38,043 bases of DNA from Gammaproteobacteria bacterium (GTDB taxonomy: Bacteria; Pseudomonadota; Gammaproteobacteria; Eutrophobiales; Eutrophobiaceae): contig QKIY01000031.1 in assembly GCA_003250975.1 (NCBI GenBank), forward strand, positions 1-38,043. Reading direction: 5' to 3'. Shown one piece after another: positions 18,234 through 26,228 of the stretch (position 1 is its first letter; each line of letters starts with the position of its first letter). A program made the translations under genes and the position numbers. A model generated the notes under the pieces. The model was given only the letters and a program-made list of their open reading frames with translations. It had not been told where the DNA came from and did not search any database.

Positions 18234-18653
18234 TTACCACCGCCCCGGTCCGGATGTTTCATGTCCGCCATATATTCCACTTTTAATACCGGGACGTCCT
18301 GTATGGCACAAAGCGCAATTTTCAGTCGACCAGGCGGTTTCTCCATCATGACAGGCACCACAAAATTTCCCCTGTGAAATTTCATCCATTGTGACCTTAT
18401 TTGCGCCCGCCCGCATCTCAAATCCTAATTCACTATGGCACACAACACATTTAAAACGGATGCGATGAAACCAGTGGGGAAAAATAACAGGGAGCACACC
18501 TTCCGTGTCGGCACGTTTATTCAGTACAATGTCGGCGTACTCTGCATGTAGTGGGGAAACTGAAATAATCAGTGCCGCTATTACGCCAGCCGCAAATAAA
18601 GCATGCTTTTGCTGAATCATGTGCGAAGTAATTTTGCATATAATTGCTGTCAT
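18234..18653 (-). CDS. Small triheme c7-type cytochrome (copy A2)
   Basis: 139 residues with three CXXCH motifs (CVVCH, CGACH, CALCH) after the conserved block VIFPHWFHRIRFKC. The PHxxH histidines are the expected axial ligands. This is the c(7)-type triheme domain pattern of periplasmic electron carriers. The mature part starts after PLHAEYAD. The ATG at 18653 abuts the stop of the preceding gene; an in-frame ATG at 18620 gives a neater signal peptide. It is a close paralogue of the gene at 21741 and the last member of the mirror-ordered A1 B1 C1 C2 B2 A2 block. Confidence 0.88.
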   Translation of the reverse strand: MTAIICKITSHMIQQKHALFAAGVIAALIISVSPLHAEYADIVLNKRADTEGVLPVIFPHWFHRIRFKCVVCHSELGFEMRAGANKVTMDEISQGKFCGACHDGETAWSTENCALCHTGRPGIKSGIYGGHETSGPGRW

Positions 18654-19208
18654 CTATTTTTTTGTTCTAGTTACAGAATCCTGAGGGATTGAATGACAGC
18701 GACTGCATTCCGTCAATGGGAAAGAAACTGCCCCATGGCAGCGGCCGCAATATTCTCCCTGAAGAATTTGTAGCATTGATATGGGTGTTGCCCCGGCCTT
18801 GGCAACAAATAGTTTGTCATGGCAATTACCGCATTCAAGCCATTCGGTATGTGCCCTGTGAGGAAATAAAACGAATGGTTGATCTGCTGTTCCCTTCATG
18901 AGAATGTTTGTGTCGAGAACTTTCAGTTCTTTTTCCTCATGTAAAAAACTACGGGGTGTGATATACCCATCACGCAGAGCTGTAACCCAGTCCACTTTAT
19001 TTCCGGCGGTATCAGGTGGCAGGATACTGAGAGCCTCCTGAGGCTGCTGCAGGACACTAAGGCCAGCAGCTTCAGGAGCATGCAGACCATCTTCCTCCAG
19101 TTTTCTCCAGCCTTCTGCACCAGCGCTGTTTATTACTAAAACGGCAAAAAGAAACAGTGCAGTGTATACGAATCGTTTGTTATTTGGATATGTGATTTTA
19201 TTATGCAT
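18654..19208 (-). CDS. Triheme cytochrome with N-terminal extension (copy B2)
   Basis: 184 residues with a signal peptide ending about SAGAEGW. About 90 residues without cysteines follow (LQQPQEALSILPP, then DWVTALRDGYITPRSF). The C-terminal triheme part has PHRAHTEWLECGNCH, CGRCH and CSRCH. The same layout is seen in the paralogue at 21154, so the cysteine-free extension is conserved and may dock a partner. It lies 18 nt after the helical protein C2 and directly abuts A2. Confidence 0.87.
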   Translation of the reverse strand: MHNKITYPNNKRFVYTALFLFAVLVINSAGAEGWRKLEEDGLHAPEAAGLSVLQQPQEALSILPPDTAGNKVDWVTALRDGYITPRSFLHEEKELKVLDTNILMKGTADQPFVLFPHRAHTEWLECGNCHDKLFVAKAGATPISMLQILQGEYCGRCHGAVSFPLTECSRCHSIPQDSVTRTKK

Positions 19209-19226
19209 ATCTGAACAATAATGTTA

Positions 19227-20111
19227 TTAGCCGGGAATATATATACCTGATCCCCTTAATGCACGGACCAGGTTTTTTGTTGATTCCTCAAGTGATTTGA
19301 TTGCAGCCTCATAATCACCTTCGGATGCCTGTTTTTCTGCCGTTTTCCTCAATTCTTCTGCATTGTCCAGGAGGGCTTGTGTCATTTTATTTGGCGAGGC
19401 CGACTGGTCATCGTTTTTGTTGAGAATCTTGAATAACATTTTATGGGTGTCATTTCTGTCTATTTCGTACCGGTATTCTTCTTCTTTGCTTTCAAAATTT
19501 AAGGTCCTTACAAGAGTATCGCCACCACGAAGTGAATTTATTGCAATTTTTGCCGCAACATAGGCTTCGTCCAGGACTGAACGTGCTTCATCAAGTTTTC
19601 CTTCGTCCAGAAGCTTGTTAGCGTTTCTTATTTTCTCTGCAACAATATCCTTAAGTTCTTTACCGTCAGCATGTCTACCCTTTTCATCAGCGACCCTCTC
19701 ATGAGCTTCCATCAGGGCATTAATACTATCCAGCCTGTCCTTATAATCACGTTTCTTTTTGACATCTGTAATTTCGTTTTTCTCAGCCATTTTTACAGCT
19801 TCAAACATGATCTTTGTGGCTTCAATCAATTCTTTGTTGGCTCTGTCAGGATCACCCGCCTCGTAAGCCAGTTTGGCCTTTTCATAATGGGCTTTCGCTA
19901 ATTCGCGATGAGCTATAGCATCTGCGTTCCCGCTGGCATCTATCTGTTTGGTTGCTGAGGATTTTTCGAGCAGTGTTTCTACAGACTTTAAACGGTCTTT
20001 GTATGAAATTTCACCGGGAGGCTTTACTGGTTCAGCATATACCAGTGACCAGGCAGGAGAACCAAGTATGAAAATTAGTGATAAGCAAATAATTACTGGT
20101 GTGTGTTTCAT
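19227..20111 (-). CDS. Helical periplasmic protein of unknown family (copy C2)
   Basis: I do not recognise a named family. 294 residues with a signal peptide (about 1-26, ending SLVYAE). The rest is almost wholly alpha-helical and charged, with three TPR-like helical hairpins of the form AKxxYEAGDPDRANKELIEA (about 70-105), LDEGKLDEARSVLDEAY (about 165-190) and ASEGDYEAAIKSLEES (about 260-280). A signature EEYRYEIDRN lies near residue 212. It is clearly homologous to C1 at 20178, including this signature and the C-terminal RALRGSGI. No cysteines, so no haem. A scaffold or organiser for the neighbouring triheme cytochromes is plausible but inferred. Confidence 0.8.
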   Translation of the reverse strand: MKHTPVIICLSLIFILGSPAWSLVYAEPVKPPGEISYKDRLKSVETLLEKSSATKQIDASGNADAIAHRELAKAHYEKAKLAYEAGDPDRANKELIEATKIMFEAVKMAEKNEITDVKKKRDYKDRLDSINALMEAHERVADEKGRHADGKELKDIVAEKIRNANKLLDEGKLDEARSVLDEAYVAAKIAINSLRGGDTLVRTLNFESKEEEYRYEIDRNDTHKMLFKILNKNDDQSASPNKMTQALLDNAEELRKTAEKQASEGDYEAAIKSLEESTKNLVRALRGSGIYIPG

Positions 20112-20177
20112 TTTGAAATTCCCTCCATCATATGGATATATTTCATGAAGGAAGTAAAATAATTGGTTTCATAGTTT

Positions 20178-21146
20178 TTAAATCCCGTTCGATCTTATAA
20201 GACGCATTAGTTCAATATTGCCTTGTTCAAGACTTGCAAGGGCAGATTTCATTTCGCCACTGGTGACATGTAAGTTAGCCTCAGCCAGGATCTGATCATT
20301 ACGCTGTAATAAGTTTTCAATTAGTGCATATCTATCGCTTGATCTGTCTAAATTATCCAGAATAAACTTTAGTAATTTTATATAGCTTTGGTTAACTTCC
20401 ATTTCGTACCTGTATTCATCTTCTACCGTATCGAATCTAAATTCATGTATGATGGTTTTTTTATCAAGTGCTGTTGATAAAGCCATTTTTAGCAGGTTTA
20501 CTGCCTCCTCCATGGTAGCAGCGGCCTGGCTATAATTTTTGTTTCTTTCAAACTCGTTTGCTTGGGCAACCAAATTATGTAAATGCTCGTTATCAAGGCT
20601 GCTGTCTGTATCGATGTCATTGCTAATCTCGATCCGATCATAGGCTTCACGAAAGGTGACAAACATTTCCCCGAGTTGTTCATATCTCTGACGCATAATT
20701 GTTTCTTCACGGTTAGGATCTGTCACATAGGAAGAAGCAGTTTGGAGAAGTCGCAAGCTGTCATCTAGTTTCTTGTCTGCAGCATCCTTACGACCTTCTT
20801 CGAGTAATTTAGCAGATTCTAAATATGATTTTCTTGCTTCTTCCAGCAAGGCAATTGCCTTTTCGTTTTCGCTGGACTCTATTCTTTTGGTCACTGATGA
20901 ATTATAGAGAATTTTCTCTATCAGCTCTGATTTATTCGAAGAAACACTTGTGCCGATGATGCTATCTTGTTTGTCTTGCGGCGAATTAACATTTAAATTT
21001 TTATTTTTAACAGCAGCATCGCTCGCTAATACCGGAAGGTGAAAGCACAAAGTAGAGATCAATACACCAACAATTGTCGATGATGCATTGTTGTTTAGAT
21101 CCAAAATTTTACTTGTCAGCATTTGTTGTAGCCGTTTTATTAGCAT
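20178..21146 (-). CDS. Helical periplasmic protein of unknown family (copy C1)
   Basis: 322 residues and a paralogue of C2. An N-terminal hydrophobic segment (about 18-42, VGVLISTLCFHLPVLASDA) acts as signal or anchor. Three helical hairpin repeats follow (SAKLLEEGRKDAADKKLDDS, NYSQAAATMEEAVNLLKMAL, TSGEMKSALASLEQGN). The signature DEYRYEMEVN and the ending MRLIRSNGI match EEYRYEIDRN and VRALRGSGI of C2. It has no haem motif. It starts 7 nt after B1 and is followed by C2 after 66 nt, which puts the two helical proteins at the centre of the mirrored block. Confidence 0.8.
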   Translation of the reverse strand: MLIKRLQQMLTSKILDLNNNASSTIVGVLISTLCFHLPVLASDAAVKNKNLNVNSPQDKQDSIIGTSVSSNKSELIEKILYNSSVTKRIESSENEKAIALLEEARKSYLESAKLLEEGRKDAADKKLDDSLRLLQTASSYVTDPNREETIMRQRYEQLGEMFVTFREAYDRIEISNDIDTDSSLDNEHLHNLVAQANEFERNKNYSQAAATMEEAVNLLKMALSTALDKKTIIHEFRFDTVEDEYRYEMEVNQSYIKLLKFILDNLDRSSDRYALIENLLQRNDQILAEANLHVTSGEMKSALASLEQGNIELMRLIRSNGI

Positions 21147-21153
21147 TTACTGA

Positions 21154-21744
21154 TTATTCCTTTTTACTGGAATGGCAACGCCTGCAGTCCGCTATTGGGA
21201 ATGCAACCTTTCCATGACAAACACCACATTTTTCACCCAGAATGATTGAAGCCATACTGATATTGTTGGCTCCTTTCTGGGGTATAAAAATTGCAGGGTG
21301 GCAGTTAGAGCAATCTAGCCACTCAGTATGCTGTTTATGGGGATATACAACATTTGGCATCGAACCTTTTACTTCCCGAACTATATTAAGGTCCATTACC
21401 ACGGGTTCAACACTCGGGTCCGTGAGATCATATCTGGGACTAATCTTCCCCTCTTCCAGTGCCTTTACCCAATCAACATAATTACCTGACTTTCCAGTCG
21501 GTAATGTGCTGAACTGTTCTCTTGGTGGCTGTAGAACAAATGTAGTCTCGTTTTGCGGATCATGGATACCATCTTTAGCCGGCGGAGGATTCCGTTCGGA
21601 TTTTGGTTTCATTAACCTGTTGAATGCATTTGGATCTGCCGCCAGGCTGTCTGATATATGGACCCCGGACACTAAGGCCAAGCCCAGGAAAAAAATTAAT
21701 AAGCAAAATTTATTAAATGAGGCAGTGGTTAATAACTTATTCAT
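21154..21744 (-). CDS. Triheme cytochrome with N-terminal extension (copy B1)
   Basis: 196 residues and a paralogue of B2. It has a signal peptide (ending DSLAADP), a proline-rich cysteine-free region (LQPPREQFSTLP, then VDWVKALEEGKISPRY) and a C-terminal triheme part with PHKQHTEWLDCSNCH, CGVCH and CRRCH. The ATG overlaps the stop of A1 as ATGA, so translation is coupled. It belongs to the c7-like carriers. The shared VDWV-AL-G-I-PR segment marks a family specific to this locus. Confidence 0.87.
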   Translation of the reverse strand: MNKLLTTASFNKFCLLIFFLGLALVSGVHISDSLAADPNAFNRLMKPKSERNPPPAKDGIHDPQNETTFVLQPPREQFSTLPTGKSGNYVDWVKALEEGKISPRYDLTDPSVEPVVMDLNIVREVKGSMPNVVYPHKQHTEWLDCSNCHPAIFIPQKGANNISMASIILGEKCGVCHGKVAFPIADCRRCHSSKKE

Positions 21745-22169
21745 TGTGCCTCCTTCTTGTCTTTTTTACCGCCAATTATCAGTTTCTGTAATGTGCTTTC
21801 GTGTACCTGGGTTGGAGTTCCGGGTTTGGCAGAATGACATAAATCACAGTTTTCAACTGACCACGCTATTTCGCCATTATGACAGGCGCCACAGTATTCG
21901 CCGTCAATGATCTTAAGCATGTTAATCTTGTTTCCACCCGCCTGAAATTTAAATCCCAGATCAGCATGGCAAACCTTGCAACGAAAACGGACCCGATGAA
22001 ACCAGTGTGGAAATATGACGGGTCTCATCCCAGCCGCATCCGAATAATTATTTATGACAACATCACCGTATTCTGCATTACCGGTAGAGGGAAATATCAT
22101 TAATGCCATACAAACAGAGATAAGTAATTTATGAAATGTGAAAGTAAACTGGTGATGAAAATGTGGCAT
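21741..22169 (-). CDS. Small triheme c7-type cytochrome (copy A1)
   Basis: 142 residues with a signal peptide (ending STGNAEY). Three CXXCH motifs (CKVCH, CGACH, CDLCH) follow VIFPHWFHRVRFRC. It is closely related to A2 at 18234. The start has a good ribosome binding site (GGGAGA, 6 nt upstream). A 66-nt AT-rich gap to the barrel gene could hold an internal promoter. The likely role is a periplasmic electron shuttle. Confidence 0.9.
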   Translation of the reverse strand: MPHFHHQFTFTFHKLLISVCMALMIFPSTGNAEYGDVVINNYSDAAGMRPVIFPHWFHRVRFRCKVCHADLGFKFQAGGNKINMLKIIDGEYCGACHNGEIAWSVENCDLCHSAKPGTPTQVHESTLQKLIIGGKKDKKEAQ

Positions 22170-22235
22170 AATATTCTCCCGCAGGATATATATAATGTAT
22201 ATATTTGAATCTAGTTTATTGTGTACAGGTTATTC

Positions 22236-23993
22236 TTAAAAATTCCTTCGGATCTGAAACAGTATAAAATTATTGAATTCACTGTTTGTTTGACCAATGC
22301 TGGTTGTTAGGCGAAGGTCAAGCAGGCCAATTCTATAAAAGAGCTTGTTTTGCCAGTAAACGTTATACTGATTATTATCATTGAAGCCATCCGAATTCAC
22401 TATTTCAAACAATGACTGTGAAAGGTAGCGCAATTCCGACATAAACCTGAGATTCCGTACATTGAACAGATGTATACGATTGTAGTTAAAGGAAATGCTG
22501 CTATTGAGATTCAGTGAATCATCTCGGTTTTCATTCAATGTGTTATTGGCCTGAACATTAATATTGGCCGTAAAGGTGGAATTCATATCAATCCTGTGAT
22601 TTCTGGATATATGCAAGATTGCCTGTTGCAGTCCGGAATCATCACCCTGATTGGTAAAACGGCGAGTATCACTTAAAGTCAGCTGGAGCACGTCGGAAAT
22701 ATTTCTGACGTTTCGGTTCCATCCCATTCCGATGGAATGACTCAGGGTATAATCCTCCTTACCTAAGGTGTCCGCTATGGTGCTCCCTCTTTGGGTAGCT
22801 GACAGTTGTACTAGACCTAGCCGGGTCGGAAAACCGTGTCTGAGGATATGACCAGCCCGGAGATTCATTTCCTGGCGGTCCTCTTCTATCTCGTCTGTAA
22901 TATTGGAAAATTCCCCAAACAGGTTATAGGCGTAACGGGATCCAAATACCTCAGTATCAGCAGGTGTGTATTCGGCGCCGACACGCTGGAATGTGCGTGA
23001 ATTCGTTTCGGATTCAGTGACGTTGACCTGGCCACGAAAATTCAAATATGGGGTCGTTTGGTAAATAGCCTGGCCGGTAAGACCAACTGTGTCAAAAATG
23101 CCAATTTGATTGTCACCCAGATCACCGCTCCCGTGCATCAGTGCGGTACCAATAATACGAAGTTTTTGCATTGATTCAGGTCGCCAGAAGGTGTTGCTGT
23201 TTAACTGGACTGTCTTTAAGTTGTTTTCTGTCCCGGTGGAAGATTCCAGCGTCCTCTCATTGTAAGTAAAAAGATTATTGACAGTAAGATTGGAATTTGG
23301 CCGGTAATTGTGCCGTAAGAAATGCAACATTTGATCTTCCGAGACGATCTGGTTTGTTCTTTCAATGTAATTAAATCTGTTGTTTACGCTTAGATCATGA
23401 GCTCCTTGTGTAGTTGAAAGTGATAATTCGATTGAGTCCTCAACGTCTCTGGTTGAACGGTTATTTGCCAGATTGAAGGAACTGTCATCTTCATCAATCA
23501 TGTGACGGTAATCCAGATTCAGACCGGTTGAACCCGTAATAAAACTTTGGGATACGCCGTATGCAGTGGACGTAATATTCTGGTCGGTGAAATCGCCCTC
23601 GATTTGGCTGTTGGATTTCCTGTAAAAGGCCCGGAAAGGAAACCGGCTTTGCGGAAAGAGGTTGAAATTAATATCGCCGAAAATGTCCTGTCCTGTAGAG
23701 CTATTTGAGTTTTCCCTGATTGTATAGCTGAGCGCTAGATTGCTGCTCAGAGTTGCAAGCCAGGGACGCCAGAGAAAGGTAGCACCGTGCAATCGCAGGG
23801 TACTAATATTAGTTGTAATTGCATCTGTTTCTCCTACTTTGTTATATGACAACATGTTTTCCAGTGAGCCCGAGAATGTAAAAAAATCGGATGGATTAAG
23901 TGGTAATGCGATTGCTGGTGATGAATTAAACATTAATAATATGTATATCAGAGAAATTCCGGCGTTGTTCTTTGCGTTTTTATGGTCACACAT
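22236..23993 (-). CDS. Outer-membrane beta-barrel protein of the cytochrome conduit
   Basis: 585 residues with a signal peptide (ending SPAIALP). The rest is a long series of alternating amphipathic strands rich in Asn, Ser, Thr and aromatics (LRLHGATFLWRPWLATLSSN, LNLDYRHMI, IHLFNVRNLRFMSELRYLSQ), ending in FILFQIRRNF. The terminal Phe is the outer-membrane assembly signal. The size and setting match the large barrels that sheath multihaem cytochromes in porin-cytochrome conduits (MtrB, PioB and the Geobacter barrels), although I see no CXXC motif of the MtrB kind. It starts 18 nt after the ppiC gene and has an AAGAGG ribosome binding site. Confidence 0.85.
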   Translation of the reverse strand: MCDHKNAKNNAGISLIYILLMFNSSPAIALPLNPSDFFTFSGSLENMLSYNKVGETDAITTNISTLRLHGATFLWRPWLATLSSNLALSYTIRENSNSSTGQDIFGDINFNLFPQSRFPFRAFYRKSNSQIEGDFTDQNITSTAYGVSQSFITGSTGLNLDYRHMIDEDDSSFNLANNRSTRDVEDSIELSLSTTQGAHDLSVNNRFNYIERTNQIVSEDQMLHFLRHNYRPNSNLTVNNLFTYNERTLESSTGTENNLKTVQLNSNTFWRPESMQKLRIIGTALMHGSGDLGDNQIGIFDTVGLTGQAIYQTTPYLNFRGQVNVTESETNSRTFQRVGAEYTPADTEVFGSRYAYNLFGEFSNITDEIEEDRQEMNLRAGHILRHGFPTRLGLVQLSATQRGSTIADTLGKEDYTLSHSIGMGWNRNVRNISDVLQLTLSDTRRFTNQGDDSGLQQAILHISRNHRIDMNSTFTANINVQANNTLNENRDDSLNLNSSISFNYNRIHLFNVRNLRFMSELRYLSQSLFEIVNSDGFNDNNQYNVYWQNKLFYRIGLLDLRLTTSIGQTNSEFNNFILFQIRRNF

Positions 23994-24011
23994 TGCCTCT
24001 TGAGAAGACCA

Positions 24012-25037
24012 TTAATTCAATTCAGGGGGGCCAGTATTTACGCTCTCTTCCCCGGATATGGTTAGATATTTCTCCTTAATCTCTATATTCGTATTCTTCC
24101 TTAAGTCTTCCAGATAATTCAGCCAGTATTGATCTCTTGCCTCCCGCAGCCAGAGTTCCCCGGCCTTTTCACGAGCCTCTGCATATGGGTGTACTTTTGC
24201 CGGGAGTTTATCATTCAAACGAAATATGACGATTCCTTCCAGCACCTGCAGGGGATCTGAAATCTCGCCGGGCTGCAATTGCTCTATCACAACCTGCGCC
24301 TGGGCATTGAACATACCCTTGTGTGAATACCCCAACTCGCCGCCATCGCTTGCAGAAGCATCCGAGGAGTGAATGCGGGCGAGTTCGGCAAAATCAGCGC
24401 CCCCGCGTAAACGCTCAACCAGTTCTCGCGCCTCCTCCCGTGCCGCCTCCCATGCTTCACTACCGGATGAGGGGTCCACGCCCAGCAATATTGTCGAGAG
24501 GTTATATTGTGCCGGTTCGGTAAACTTGTCCTGATTGGCCTCGTAATAGGTTCGCAGTTCCGATTCTGATGGTGCATCAACCCTTTGCCGGATCAAGTTT
24601 TCCAGTTTCCCGGTCAGTAAATCCTCCCTGACGAACTGTATCAGGGTGAGCCAGGCCTCACCCTGTTCATCAATCTCCTTGCCATGCCGGCTTGCACGTT
24701 CCCGGTGTTTGTCCAGTTCTTTATCGAGTGCATCCTTGTCCAGGTCTAGCCCCATCTGCGCGGCCTGCTGGAGAAGTAGTTCCCTGTTGATGATCTCGTC
24801 GGCTACCTTTTTCTGGAAGGCAAGGAGCTCTTTTTCGGGGGGTTTGGCGTGATAAAAAGTGTTACGGCTGGCCCGGATCAGGGCCAGCCGGTATTCGCTT
24901 ACGAGAATTTTGCTAGAGCCGACTGTTGCGAAAACTTCATCTTGGGAAGCAGTATCTTCCGCCGCCACAGAGGGTGGCGCCAATATGAGGAACAGGATGC
25001 AACTCGAATAAAGAATTTTTCTTACTGTCGCGGTCAT
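24012..25037 (-). CDS. Periplasmic PpiC/SurA-type peptidyl-prolyl isomerase
   Basis: 341 residues with a signal peptide (ending PSVAAED). A SurA-like helical N-terminal region (about 30-155) is followed by a parvulin domain (about 170-275; QYNLSTILL, GGADFAELARIHSSD, GGELGYSHKG, LQPGEISDPL) and a helical C-terminus. It probably assists folding of the adjacent outer-membrane barrel or cytochromes. PpiC-type isomerases are a recurring member of multihaem/porin gene clusters. It is the first gene of the 13-gene cluster and follows the terminator at 25078-25110. Confidence 0.92.
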   Translation of the reverse strand: MTATVRKILYSSCILFLILAPPSVAAEDTASQDEVFATVGSSKILVSEYRLALIRASRNTFYHAKPPEKELLAFQKKVADEIINRELLLQQAAQMGLDLDKDALDKELDKHRERASRHGKEIDEQGEAWLTLIQFVREDLLTGKLENLIRQRVDAPSESELRTYYEANQDKFTEPAQYNLSTILLGVDPSSGSEAWEAAREEARELVERLRGGADFAELARIHSSDASASDGGELGYSHKGMFNAQAQVVIEQLQPGEISDPLQVLEGIVIFRLNDKLPAKVHPYAEAREKAGELWLREARDQYWLNYLEDLRKNTNIEIKEKYLTISGEESVNTGPPELN

Positions 25038-25077
25038 AATTAATAATCTTCTTATTCAAAAAAATTAACGGTTCAGT

Positions 25078-25110
25078 AAAAAAAGGCCAGGTTCGTCAGA
25101 ACCTGGCCTT
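25078..25110 (-). terminator. Rho-independent terminator after the tetraheme cytochrome gene
   Basis: A perfect 12-bp stem (AAGGCCAGGTTC at 25083-25094, GAACCTGGCCTT at 25099-25110) with a 4-nt loop. Read on the minus strand it is followed by seven T. It sits between the tetraheme gene and ppiC, so the downstream cluster depends on read-through or on its own promoter. Confidence 0.93.
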
Positions 25111-25116
25111 CTCATT

Positions 25117-25132
25117 TATCACACCTGTGATA
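25117..25132. repeat. Perfect inverted repeat next to the terminator
   Basis: TATCACA-CC-TGTGATA is a perfect palindrome with 7-bp arms and a 2-nt centre. It precedes the terminator hairpin on the minus strand. It could be an extra RNA stem that stabilises the 3' end, or a dimeric-repressor operator. Confidence 0.6.
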
Positions 25133-25175
25133 CTTTTGATACTTACTTTATGTAAAGCTTATGTAAAGCCCTGCG

Positions 25176-26030
25176 CTACTTGATATGGCAAGTCGTGCAG
25201 ATAATGCTGTTATCGTTGGTCACCCTCAGGAAGGCCACACTGAAGGGAGCAACAAGGCTTTGGGTTGCATCATTGTGTGGGTCATGGCAGCTGCCACATT
25301 CTACCGATGGTTCACCGCTAGCCACGGTATCCGTCCGGGTATAGAGGAACATATCCGTCTTTTCCCGGGTGCCAACACCGCCGTTGTCTACCCACCAGAC
25401 CGCGTTGGTATTGATCGTCGCCTTCTGGGCGGTATTAAAATCATCGTCTGTAAAGACAGCAGCCGTACAACTAGCGCCGTCCGCATCCGCACCGGTACAG
25501 CCACCACCGGCGTACTGGATACTGATCGGATGGTCATCGGTGAGATCCGTCCCCAGCATGGGTACCGTGTCACCAACTGCGTTTGTCATCGCAACATTAC
25601 CGTTCAGTGCTATGCCGGCGGGATCATACAGCGTCGTGTCATTTGCAGTAGAGCCGGGCGCATTGATTACCACATCCATACCTTGGGCACCATCGTGACA
25701 GGACAGGCAGGCGAGGGATACGGAACCGACCGGGAACTCGGTGCCATCCAGGCTAGAAGTGTTCAATGTAGAATAACGGGTGTAACCACCAGGAGCTGGC
25801 AGGACCTTGTTCCAGAGAGGAACGGCTGCGGAGGTATCCGAACCATGCGGGGTATGGCAAAAGACACAGACTTCATCTGTACCACCTGTAACCTGCGCAC
25901 CACCACCTGTTCCCAAATCATGTTGGCTGCCTGCAACGGCAGCGAGGAGGGAATAGCTGGCAAACATCATAACCAACGCCACTGGCCACCGAAGGGCCCT
26001 AATCAAAATACGTTCATGATTCGCTTTCAT
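25176..26030 (-). CDS. Tetraheme c-type cytochrome
   Basis: 284 residues with a signal peptide (about 1-34). CXXCH motifs begin at residues 55 (CVFCHTPHG), 108 (CLSCHDG), 245 (CGSCHDPH) and 278 (CTTCH, six residues before the end). The first two haems and the TDLTDDHPIS block match the N-terminal third of the 11-heme cytochrome, so the two share ancestry. The start has GGGG about 8 nt upstream. Phased TTAC repeats lie 92-126 bp upstream and a strong terminator follows. This arrangement points to separate, probably high, expression as a soluble carrier. The antisense 288-codon frame over this gene is a shadow. Confidence 0.92.
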   Translation of the reverse strand: MKANHERILIRALRWPVALVMMFASYSLLAAVAGSQHDLGTGGGAQVTGGTDEVCVFCHTPHGSDTSAAVPLWNKVLPAPGGYTRYSTLNTSSLDGTEFPVGSVSLACLSCHDGAQGMDVVINAPGSTANDTTLYDPAGIALNGNVAMTNAVGDTVPMLGTDLTDDHPISIQYAGGGCTGADADGASCTAAVFTDDDFNTAQKATINTNAVWWVDNGGVGTREKTDMFLYTRTDTVASGEPSVECGSCHDPHNDATQSLVAPFSVAFLRVTNDNSIICTTCHIK

Positions 26031-26118
26031 CTTACATCCCCTTACATTTAATTGCGTGCAGACAGACTTTTTACCTGTTTATAAGGTTAAATGACTCCTG
26101 TAAGTAATTGATGCACGG

Positions 26119-26160
26119 CGAGTAAATTTATGTAAAAGGAATGTAATATTTTGTAATGCA
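26119..26160 (-). promoter_or_regulatory. Four phased TTAC repeats upstream of the tetraheme cytochrome gene
   Basis: On the plus strand GTAA begins at 26122, 26132, 26143 and 26153, spaced 10, 11 and 10 bp, so TTAC reads in the direction of the cytochrome gene. The block is centred about 110 bp before the ATG at 26030. A second pair of opposite orientation (TTAC at 26032 and 26042, 10 bp apart) overlaps the ribosome binding region. The layout matches OmpR-family sites. Confidence 0.65.
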
Positions 26161-26228
26161 TTAAAACTTCTAACGCACAAAAAAGAGCAGGATGATTGAT
26201 TAATCAGCCGGTGATGAGTCCCTTCGAT

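Noticed and set aside
25185-26051. A 288-codon open frame antisense to the tetraheme cytochrome
   Set aside because: The opposite strand has a signal peptide and four CXXCH motifs. The antisense product has no recognisable domain and is a by-product of GC-rich coding sequence.
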